NCBI GenBank assembly: GCA_020073005.1
Contig: JAIQFX010000017.1
Location: 1 to 62,951, forward strand
Direction of reading: 5' to 3'
Source: Terriglobia bacterium
GTDB taxonomy: Bacteria > Acidobacteriota > Vicinamibacteria > Vicinamibacterales > CAVVIG01
DNA length: 62,951 nucleotides
Both the position numbers and the translations under genes were made by a program. The notes below the pieces were generated by a model that made no database searches, was not told the origin of the DNA, and saw nothing but the letters and a program-made list of their open reading frames with translations. Shown here in pieces: positions 49,761 through 57,141 of the stretch; position 1 is the stretch's first letter, and each line of letters begins with the position of its first letter.

Positions 49761-52523
49761 ATGGCGCGGCACGTGCGCGGTATCTGCGTGTCGTGCCTGT
49801 CCGCGCTGGCGCTGCTCGGCGCCGCCTGCAACACCGACCTCGGCGGCTGCGTCGACGAGGTGAAGACAGGTGCCCGCCGCATCGCGTCCACGCGCGACGC
49901 GCGGTTCCTCGGCAAGGTGCAGGAGGCCACGGCACGCTGCCGCGGCGGCGACGCCGCCGTCAGCTTTCGCGCGGCGCCCTGGGTGGACTGGTCGAACTAC
50001 TACGCGACCGGCGACACGGGATCGCGATCGTGGTGGCCGAGCAAGAACGCGCGGGGCGTCGGCGGCGCGCTCATCGATCTCGAGTACGAGCGCGTCGAGC
50101 TGATCAAGTTCAACCTGTTCGACAACGGCGGGACATTTCCTGGTTACGTGCGCGGCGCTGACGGCGTCGAGGGTCCGGCGATCAAGCAGTGGCCCGAGAT
50201 GCGCCTGCCGCCGGATCATCCGCGCTACGCCGACGTCGGCGGCGCCGGCGCGCAGCGCTGCTCGGGCGCGCTGATTCGCGGTCGCACGCTGACCGGCATC
50301 TGCAACGACCTCTTCAATCCGCTGATGGGATCGACGGGCACGCTCTTCGCGCGCAACGTCGAGTTCGAGTCGACGTTCCCCGACGCCGGCTTGAACGAGA
50401 TCGCGCGCAACCGGCATGGCGATCGCCTGTCGCTGCTGAAACCGGATCCGCAGGTGATCAGCCGCACGCTTTTCACGCGCGCGCAATCCGATCCTTCGGC
50501 GTGCAACGACGGCGCGGGCAAGCCGGGCTTCGCCATCGACGCGAACTGCGATTACAAGCCGGCGCCGTTCTTCAACGTGCTCGCCGCGTTCTGGATCCAG
50601 TTCATGACGCATGACTGGTTCTCGCACCTCGACGAGGGCCACAACGGACCGGAGTCCATGCCGATGGGCTGCACGCCGGCCGACGCGGCGCGCCTCGGCT
50701 GCCGGCCGGGTGACGCCATCGACAAAGCGATCGTCGCGCAGAGCGATCCGGCGCCGACGTTCGGCAATCCCGCGCGGCTCGCGCGCGCGCCGAAAACATT
50801 TCGCAACACGAACACGGCGTGGTGGGACGCGTCGCAGCTCTACGGGTACGACGAGCGCTCGCGCGAACGCGTGAAGCGCGATCCGGCGGATCGCGCGCGG
50901 CTGCTTCTCCCGCCTGTCGACGGGCGCCGCTCAGCTGGCGATCGTCAAGGCTATCTGCCGACGCTGGCGCCAGGCGATCCGATGAACGCCGAGTGGGCCG
51001 GGCAGGAAGCGACGGCGTTTCCGGACAACTGGACCGTCGGCACGAGCTTCTACCACAACCTCTTCGCGCGCGAGCACAACCTGTTCGTCGACGCGTTTCG
51101 CACGCGCGCGGCGGCGACGCCTGACGCCGACAGCGGACTCCGCGATCCGTCGACGCCGGCGCGCGTGATTCGCTATCGCGACGTCAGCGCCGACGAGCTC
51201 TTCGACGCCGCGCGCCTCGTCGTCGCGGCCGAGATCGCGAAGATCCACACGATCGAGTGGACGACGCAGTTGCTGTACGACGAGCCGCTGTACAAGGCGA
51301 TGAACGGCAACTGGAACGGACTGCTCGGCAGTGGCGGCGTCCTGCCCGATGCGCTGACGAAGACGCTCGAGCGTCTGGGCAGCGCGTCGAAGGCCGCGCC
51401 GGCCAACGAGCTGTACTCGGTGCTCGCGTCGGGCCCCGGCATCTTCGGCCTCGGGAGCCGCAAGCCAGGGTGGCAGCTCACCAATCCCGGCGATGTGAAT
51501 GGCGGCGTGAATCATTTCGGATCGCCGTTCAACTTCCCCGAGGAGTTCGTCACCGTCTACAGACTGCATCCGCTGGTGCCCGATCTCCTCGAGTACCGCG
51601 ACGCCGGCGATCCGGACGTCGTGCGCGCGAAGATCCCGGTCATCGAAACGTTTCGCGCCAAGGCGACGAGCGCCATGCGCGAGCGCGGCCTCGCCGCATG
51701 GGCGCTGACGCTCGGCCGGCAGCGGCTCGGGCTGCTGACGCTGAACAACCATCCGCGCTTTCTGCAGCACGTGCCGATGGGGCGCCTGAACAGCGCGACG
51801 AATCAGATCGATGTCGCGGCGCTGGACATCGTCCGCGATCGCGAGCGCGGCATCCCGCGCTTCAACGAATTCCGGCGCCAGTACGGCCTGCGCACGCTGG
51901 CGGGCTTCGATGACTTCATCGATCCGCATCTGGCCGCGGACTCCCCAGTGCGGCAGGAACAGATGAAAACGGCCGCGGCGCTGCGCGACGTCTACGGGCG
52001 GCATCGGTGCGACACGTCCAAGGTGATCACGCTTGCGCAGAAGAACGACGATGGATCGCCGATAGACGACTGTCTCGGCCACCCGAACGGATCGATGGTG
52101 GACAACATCGAGGATCTCGACACCGTGGTCGGCTGGCTGGCCGAGCCCGCGCGGCCGCACGGATTCGCGATTTCAGAAACGCAGTTCGTCGTGTTCATTC
52201 TGAACGCGTCGCGGCGGCTGTTCAGCGATCGCTTCTTCACGTCGAGCTTCCGGCCGGAGTTCTACACGGCGATGGGCGTCGGCTGGGTGAACAACAACGG
52301 GCCGGAGCCGATGTTCGAGCCGGGCGCGATCAACGGCCACGCGCACGAGCCGGTGTCGCCGCTCAAGCGCATCCTGCTGCGCGCGATTCCGGAGCTGGCG
52401 CCAGAGCTCGCGCACGTGATCAACGTGTTCGACCCCTGGGCGCGCGATCGCGGCGACTATTACAGTCTTGAATGGAAGCCGCGGCCGGACGCGACGGCCG
52501 ATAAAGCGTTCTCGAAGAAATGA
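49761..52523 (+). CDS. Fatty-acid alpha-dioxygenase-like haem protein (animal haem peroxidase superfamily)
   Basis: 920 residues with a hydrophobic export signal (VSCLSALALLGAACN, possibly a lipoprotein). From about residue 150 the order of motifs matches plant alpha-dioxygenases: a GRTLTGICNDLFNPLMGSTG segment, distal His284 in FWIQFMTHDWFSHL, NTNTAWWDASQLYGYDE, LFAREHNLFVDAF, AAEIAKIHTIEWTTQLLYDE, and proximal His603 with the radical tyrosine Tyr600 in EEFVTVYRLHPLVPD. Tyr three residues before the His is the cyclooxygenase/alpha-dioxygenase arrangement, not that of ordinary peroxidases. Plant enzymes make 2-hydroperoxy fatty acids. It follows the phospholipase gene by 5 bases. Confidence 0.88.
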   Translation: MARHVRGICVSCLSALALLGAACNTDLGGCVDEVKTGARRIASTRDARFLGKVQEATARCRGGDAAVSFRAAPWVDWSNYYATGDTGSRSWWPSKNARGVGGALIDLEYERVELIKFNLFDNGGTFPGYVRGADGVEGPAIKQWPEMRLPPDHPRYADVGGAGAQRCSGALIRGRTLTGICNDLFNPLMGSTGTLFARNVEFESTFPDAGLNEIARNRHGDRLSLLKPDPQVISRTLFTRAQSDPSACNDGAGKPGFAIDANCDYKPAPFFNVLAAFWIQFMTHDWFSHLDEGHNGPESMPMGCTPADAARLGCRPGDAIDKAIVAQSDPAPTFGNPARLARAPKTFRNTNTAWWDASQLYGYDERSRERVKRDPADRARLLLPPVDGRRSAGDRQGYLPTLAPGDPMNAEWAGQEATAFPDNWTVGTSFYHNLFAREHNLFVDAFRTRAAATPDADSGLRDPSTPARVIRYRDVSADELFDAARLVVAAEIAKIHTIEWTTQLLYDEPLYKAMNGNWNGLLGSGGVLPDALTKTLERLGSASKAAPANELYSVLASGPGIFGLGSRKPGWQLTNPGDVNGGVNHFGSPFNFPEEFVTVYRLHPLVPDLLEYRDAGDPDVVRAKIPVIETFRAKATSAMRERGLAAWALTLGRQRLGLLTLNNHPRFLQHVPMGRLNSATNQIDVAALDIVRDRERGIPRFNEFRRQYGLRTLAGFDDFIDPHLAADSPVRQEQMKTAAALRDVYGRHRCDTSKVITLAQKNDDGSPIDDCLGHPNGSMVDNIEDLDTVVGWLAEPARPHGFAISETQFVVFILNASRRLFSDRFFTSSFRPEFYTAMGVGWVNNNGPEPMFEPGAINGHAHEPVSPLKRILLRAIPELAPELAHVINVFDPWARDRGDYYSLEWKPRPDATADKAFSKK

Positions 52524-52596
52524 ACCACGGAGGACACGGAGGAAAGGAGGAACGTGGGAATGACGCCTCCGTGCGTTTCCGTGTCCTCCGTGGTTC
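52522..52596. repeat. 19-bp perfect inverted repeat, part of a dispersed-type intergenic repeat
   Basis: The left arm GAACCACGGAGGACACGGA (52522-52540) and right arm TCCGTGTCCTCCGTGGTTC (52578-52596) are perfect complements around a 37-base loop. The left arm begins inside the stop codon of the alpha-dioxygenase gene. The sequence to about 52640 (GCAGTTTCAGCGTGTTCTGC) belongs to the same style of repeat, which I recall from intergenic regions of many unrelated bacteria. It can also act as a transcript-end hairpin. The remainder of the 219-bp gap to 52742 holds no gene. Confidence 0.65.
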
Positions 52597-52742
52597 CATC
52601 TTCTTTCCGCAGTTTCAGCGTGTTCTGCGTTCAACGTCGTCCCGTACGTCTGTCCTGACAAGCTCTCGACGGCGCGCCAGGCGTTGCGGTGATGTGACAC
52701 GCTCGTCACTGCGCTGACACGCCGCCTCGATAGGTTCGGAGC

Positions 52743-53480
52743 GTGCCCGTCCTGCTCCTGACGCTTCTCGTCGCTCTGACCCCGGTCACCACGGATCCGG
52801 CCGACGGCATCACACGCACGCTGCGCGTGGCGCCGGGCGTTCGGGTGATGGTGAGCGCCACCGTCGGCGACATCACGATTGCCGGCTGGGATCGCCCGGA
52901 GGTCGAGATCGCGATCGCGAGACGCGCGCCGTCGAGCGATCGGCTGGCCGATATTTCCACGGCCATCGACGCCGGCGCGGAGGCGGTGCGGATCACGGTT
53001 GTGCAGCGGGACGGGCTGCGCGATGCGCGGCTGCGCGGCTCCGTCACGATTCACGCGCCCTTCGATCAGGCGTTCGGCGATGTCGAGCTTTTCGAAGGCG
53101 CGATCTCGCTCCGCGATCTCCGCGGCGGCATTCGCGCCAAAGTCGACCGCGGATCGATTGACGCCACCGCGCTGTCCGGCGCGATTCGCCTCGAGACGGG
53201 CATTGGCGACGTGCGACTCGATCGCGCCGAGCTCACAAATCGCGGCGCGATCCGCCTTCGGACCTTCAACGGCAACGTCGCCCTCGGCTTCGATGGAACG
53301 CCCGCCGACGCCAGGATCCTCGCGCTGTCGCTCGGCGGAACGATTCAATCCGAGATCCCACTCACGTTCAAAGCGCAGTTCGGACCGCGCTTCGGCGAAG
53401 CGACGCTCGGCCGGGGCGACCGTGTCGTCTCGATCGACGTCGTCCGCGGCGACATCCGCATCGCGCGCGGCGACATCTGA
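52743..53480 (+). CDS. DUF4097-like adhesin-type beta-helix protein, exported
   Basis: 245 residues from a GTG start, with a short signal peptide (VLLLTLLVALTPVTT). The body is a series of short beta rungs of the kind GDITIAGWDRPEVEIAI, GSVTIHAPFDQAFGDVELFE, GAISLRDLRGGIRAKVDRG and GAIRLRTFNGNVALG, each with Asp or Gly at turns: the DUF4097/DUF2807 single-stranded beta-helix pattern. Such proteins are common near envelope-stress ECF systems, but no role is established. Six bases separate it from the octahaem cytochrome gene. Confidence 0.7.
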   Translation: MPVLLLTLLVALTPVTTDPADGITRTLRVAPGVRVMVSATVGDITIAGWDRPEVEIAIARRAPSSDRLADISTAIDAGAEAVRITVVQRDGLRDARLRGSVTIHAPFDQAFGDVELFEGAISLRDLRGGIRAKVDRGSIDATALSGAIRLETGIGDVRLDRAELTNRGAIRLRTFNGNVALGFDGTPADARILALSLGGTIQSEIPLTFKAQFGPRFGEATLGRGDRVVSIDVVRGDIRIARGDI

Positions 53481-53486
53481 CCATCG

Positions 53487-55580
53487 ATGCGCGGCCTGGT
53501 TGCATTCGGCATCGCGGTCGCGTGCCTGACGGCGACGACCGCGATGGCAGGGCTCGGCCCGGCGCGCGCACGCACCGAACGCACGCATTCAGACGACGCC
53601 AGGGACGAACGCGCGTACGTGGGATCGGACGCGTGCCGGCGCTGTCACCAGGCCGTGTACGCGACGTGGAAGGCGTCGCTCCACGTCCAGATGACGAAGC
53701 CGATCGAGCGCGCATCGGTGAAGGGCGACTTCGCGCCGGACGCACCGGTCACGCAGCACGGCCGCACCTACGACATGCGCGCGGCGAACGGCGGCTATTC
53801 CATCGCCGTCACCCGCGGGTCCGCTCCGCCTGAAACATTTGACGTCCACTTCACGCTCGGCGCGAAACGGTTCCAGGGATATCTCTCGCGGCTGCCCGAC
53901 GGACGCATCTACGTCCTGCCGGTCTTCTGGAACGTCGAGTGGAAACGCTGGCTCGACTGGACCGAAATCACGCCGGTCCCGGAATCCGACGGCGACCTGC
54001 GTCAGATCTGGAACGTCAACTGCTTCAACTGTCATGCCACGAACATCCAGCGCAACGTCGACGCCGGCACGCGCACGTTCAAGACGACGGCCACGGAGAT
54101 GGGCGTGGGCTGCGAAGCGTGCCACGGTCCGGGCCGCGCGCACGTTGAGCTGACCACGGGGTGGGACACGCATCCCGACACGTGGCCGGACCTCGATTAC
54201 AGCCGGGCAAACCGGAACCTCGGCGCGCAGCTTCGGATCTTCTCCGCGCGCACCGCGGATCCGCGGCAGGTGTACGACGCGTGCGCCTACTGCCACGGCA
54301 ACAAGAAGAACTTCTTCACGAACTTCACGCCAGGCGATCGCCTCGAGAACGCCGCCGAGCTCGCGCTCATCAGCGATCCGGTGCCGGCGAGCGATCCGCA
54401 GGGCGAGTTCTGGCCGGACGGACGGCCGAGCCGCTTCAATCGTCCGCAGGCGCTCACGCTGTCGGGATGCTTTCGCAAAGGGAACGTGACGTGCACCGAC
54501 TGCCACGTCGCGCACGGATCGGTGAACGAGCACTCGTTGAAAGTCCCGATGGAAGAGAGCGATCGGCTGTGTGTTCAGTGCCACGCGAAGGCGGGTGGGG
54601 CGGGTGGGGCAGGGAAGGAAGAACACAGTCATCACGCGGAGGATTCGGCGGGCAGTCGCTGCGTGAACTGCCACATGAGCGACGTCAACTGGCGGCTGCT
54701 CACGCGGCGGCGCGATCACACGTTCGCGGCGCCGGTGCCCGAGATGACCGCGCGCTACGGCGTCCCCAACGCGTGCACGACGTGCCACGAGGATCGACCG
54801 CCGGAGTGGGCGGCGAAGACGATGGACGCGTGGTACGGCGACGCGACCAGACGTCGGGCGGCCGTGCGAACCGCGGATGCGATTTACGGCGCCGGCAGCG
54901 GTGACCGCGCGGCTGTTCCCGAGCTCGAGGCGCTCGCGCTCGATCGAAGTCAGGGCGCGCTGCTTCGCGCGAGCGCGGCTGGATTCCTGGGGCGCGCGAC
55001 CCTGACGGCCGGGCCGCCGGGCGTGTCGGGCGCGGCGAGCGCCCCGGGAACGACCGACGCGCTCACGCGCGCCACGAGAGATCCCGAACCGATGGTGCGA
55101 ATCGCCGCTGTGCGATCGCTCGGATCCACAGGCGCCGACGACAGCGGCCAGGTGGTCGCGGCGCTCGTCGCCCGGCTGCGCGATTCGGTCCGCGTCGTCC
55201 GCGTCAGCGCGGCGGAGGTGCTGCTGGATCTCGGCATCAGCCAGCTCGACGGCCCTTCAGGCGCCGCGTTGCGTGAGGCGCAGGACGAGTATGCGGAAAG
55301 CCTGCTCGCGTTTCCGGACGAGGCATCGCGCCAGACGTCGCTCGGCTGGCTGAGAGCGTCGCAGGGGCGGACCGATGAAGCCTCGCGGGCGCTGCGCCTC
55401 GCGCGGACGCTCGATCCGAACGACGCCAGGCCGCTCGTCTATCTCGGCGTCCTCGCGGCGCGGGCGGGCCGATACAACGACGCGATGGCGCAGTGGCGCG
55501 CGGCGCGGGAGATCAATCCGCGATATCCCAACATCGATCGGATGATTGATGAGGCGCGACGGCGAACGTCGCGACCCTAA
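53487..55580 (+). CDS. Octahaem c-type cytochrome with helical (HEAT-like and TPR) C-terminal repeats
   Basis: 697 residues with signal peptide (AFGIAVACLTATTAMA). Eight CXXCH haem sites start at residues 50, 179, 209, 266, 336, 362, 392 and 430, in the order expected for multihaem cytochrome-c554-type electron carriers or reductases. After the last haem, residues ~455-600 are alpha-helical HEAT-like repeats (AVPELEALALDRSQGALLRA, DPEPMVRIAAVRSLGSTGAD). The end carries TPR units (SLGWLRASQGRTDEASRALR, VYLGVLAARAGRYNDAMAQW). A Gly/Ala patch (AGGAGGAGKE) between haems 6 and 7 is encoded by a 9-bp tandem repeat seen elsewhere in the window. Its substrate is unknown. Confidence 0.9.
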   Translation: MRGLVAFGIAVACLTATTAMAGLGPARARTERTHSDDARDERAYVGSDACRRCHQAVYATWKASLHVQMTKPIERASVKGDFAPDAPVTQHGRTYDMRAANGGYSIAVTRGSAPPETFDVHFTLGAKRFQGYLSRLPDGRIYVLPVFWNVEWKRWLDWTEITPVPESDGDLRQIWNVNCFNCHATNIQRNVDAGTRTFKTTATEMGVGCEACHGPGRAHVELTTGWDTHPDTWPDLDYSRANRNLGAQLRIFSARTADPRQVYDACAYCHGNKKNFFTNFTPGDRLENAAELALISDPVPASDPQGEFWPDGRPSRFNRPQALTLSGCFRKGNVTCTDCHVAHGSVNEHSLKVPMEESDRLCVQCHAKAGGAGGAGKEEHSHHAEDSAGSRCVNCHMSDVNWRLLTRRRDHTFAAPVPEMTARYGVPNACTTCHEDRPPEWAAKTMDAWYGDATRRRAAVRTADAIYGAGSGDRAAVPELEALALDRSQGALLRASAAGFLGRATLTAGPPGVSGAASAPGTTDALTRATRDPEPMVRIAAVRSLGSTGADDSGQVVAALVARLRDSVRVVRVSAAEVLLDLGISQLDGPSGAALREAQDEYAESLLAFPDEASRQTSLGWLRASQGRTDEASRALRLARTLDPNDARPLVYLGVLAARAGRYNDAMAQWRAAREINPRYPNIDRMIDEARRRTSRP
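54591..54614 (+). repeat. 9-bp tandem repeat GCGGGTGGG inside the octahaem cytochrome gene
   Basis: Two full units and a partial one, encoding AGGAGGAG between haem sites 6 and 7. The same unit (as CCCCACCCG) recurs at 60088-60121 and 61431-61449. Confidence 0.7.
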
Positions 55581-55593
55581 AGGTCGCGCTACA
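55571..55593. repeat. Short palindromic element copy A (also convergent-gene hairpin)
   Basis: GCGACC (55571-55576) and GGTCGC (55582-55587) flank CTAAA, then GCTACA. On the minus strand it reads TGTAGCGCGACCTTTAGGGT. Both convergent genes end inside it: TAA at 55578-55580 and TAG at 55589-55591. It may serve as a bidirectional terminator. Confidence 0.65.
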
Positions 55594-57100
55594 ACTTCTT
55601 CCGCACGACTTCGGTGGAATCGAGGTAGCGCTTGCCGGCGACAACGGACACGTGCGCGGTCAGTTCGTAGGAGTCGTCCGGCGTCTTGACGGTCTCGTTG
55701 ACGTGCTCGACCTTCACCGACGCCGGGGACGGCCCGGTCCGCAGGCCTTCCTCGATCACGCGGCCCGTCATGGTCGGCGCCGGTCTCATCCCGAGCAGAC
55801 GCAGCAGCGTCGGCGCGACGTCGACGTTGCCCGTCGGCACGTCGCTCGTCGCGTGCTCGCGAAAGTCCGGGCCGGCGGCAATCAGCGTGTTGTGAATGTC
55901 CCACGCGCTCGACGCCCCATGACCGGCGACGCCGCCGTCCGTCGTCTTGCCAGGGAATCCTTTGTCGTTCTTCTCGCTGTTCCAGTTCGACGACACGAGA
56001 ATCTCGCCTGACCGCGCGTGATTCCAGTGCGCGACGTCGAACGACAGCGTGCCGGGCACGACGCCTTCCGTCCCGCCGCCAGGCGCCGGCCGCGTGAAGA
56101 TCGCGCCGACCTCGGGCCGCTTCTGAAGCGCGGCGACGATCGCGGCGACGCGCGCCGAATCCTTTCCCGACCGCAGATAGATCGCGCCCTCGGCGACGAC
56201 GATGTCCTTCGAGCCGTCGGGCATGGGCCTGGCGAACGGCTCGACGAGCGACGCGAGGCGGAATCCGCCCGCGTGCGTCGAGAAGCCGTGATCGGACGTG
56301 ACGATGATGTTCGTGCGATCGAGAAGCCCCTTCGCGCGCAGCGTGTCCTCGATGCGACCGATCCCACCGTCCACGAGCGAGAGGGATTTCGCGGTCAGCT
56401 CGGCGCCGATGCCGTTCGCGTGCGCGGTGCCGTCCGGATCGTTGAGCCACATGAAGGTCACGTCGGGATGGATCTCGTCGAGGCCGACCTTGAGGTACGC
56501 ATCGATCGCCCACTGGTTCTGGCCGTCGTTCGGCGTCGCGTGCGGCGGCGGCGGACCAATTACCGCTGCCGCATGCGCGCCGAGCGACGGCGGGTACGAG
56601 AACTCGTAGTGAATCGTCGCGCCTCTCTCCGACGTGTGGTTGAGGAGGAACGCCGAGCCGCTCGAGCCACTGCTGACGGCAAGGACTCTCTTCCCGGTCT
56701 GATCCAGAATTTCGCCGATCGTTGGCGCCGTCAGCAGCTTCGTTTCCGCGCGCTCAGCGGCTTCGAGATTCGCTTTCTCGCCGGTGTCCAGCCCCTTTGT
56801 GGCGTTCGCCTTCGGTATATAGATGTTGTTCCCCATCAGCCCGTGCGTCTCGGGATACGCGCCCGTGACGAACGACGGCGAGTTGACGCGCGTGACGGTG
56901 GGAAACACGGAATGGTGCGCGTTGAAGACAATGCCGCGCTGGCCCAGGCGGTACAGCCGCGGCATCACCTCTGGCGTCACGTAGTCGGGACGGAGGCCGT
57001 CGACGACGATCACCAGGTGCGCGTGCGGCGGCGGCTGCTGCGCACGCGAGCCCGCAACAATTGTCAGTGCTGCTACGACCGCCGCCAGTGCTCGTTTCAT
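55589..57100 (-). CDS. Exported type I phosphodiesterase/nucleotide pyrophosphatase-like enzyme
   Basis: 503 residues with GGGAG upstream and a signal peptide (LAAVVAALTIVAGSRAQ). NPP-family landmarks: VIVVDGLRPDY (metal Asp34), FPTVTRVNSPSFVTGAYPET (nucleophile Thr70, Asn73), FMWLNDPDGTAHANG (metal Asp and His), and VTSDHGFSTHAGG (metal Asp-His). The remaining metal His is probably in VAGHGASSAWDIHNTLI. These enzymes hydrolyse phosphodiesters or phosphonates; the substrate here is unknown. A copy of a short palindromic element lies in the gap before it, and another at its end. Confidence 0.88.
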   Translation of the reverse strand: MKRALAAVVAALTIVAGSRAQQPPPHAHLVIVVDGLRPDYVTPEVMPRLYRLGQRGIVFNAHHSVFPTVTRVNSPSFVTGAYPETHGLMGNNIYIPKANATKGLDTGEKANLEAAERAETKLLTAPTIGEILDQTGKRVLAVSSGSSGSAFLLNHTSERGATIHYEFSYPPSLGAHAAAVIGPPPPHATPNDGQNQWAIDAYLKVGLDEIHPDVTFMWLNDPDGTAHANGIGAELTAKSLSLVDGGIGRIEDTLRAKGLLDRTNIIVTSDHGFSTHAGGFRLASLVEPFARPMPDGSKDIVVAEGAIYLRSGKDSARVAAIVAALQKRPEVGAIFTRPAPGGGTEGVVPGTLSFDVAHWNHARSGEILVSSNWNSEKNDKGFPGKTTDGGVAGHGASSAWDIHNTLIAAGPDFREHATSDVPTGNVDVAPTLLRLLGMRPAPTMTGRVIEEGLRTGPSPASVKVEHVNETVKTPDDSYELTAHVSVVAGKRYLDSTEVVRKKL

Positions 57101-57110
57101 CGGTTCTCCC

Positions 57111-57135
57111 GCTCGGCTGAAAGCCTCGCGCTACA
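57111..57135. repeat. Short palindromic element copy B
   Basis: In the gap between the TonB-receptor stop and the phosphodiesterase start. The minus-strand reading TGTAGCGCGAGGCTTTCAGC, followed by CGAGC, matches the other three copies with a less perfect stem. Confidence 0.6.
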
Positions 57136-57141
57136 AGTCTT

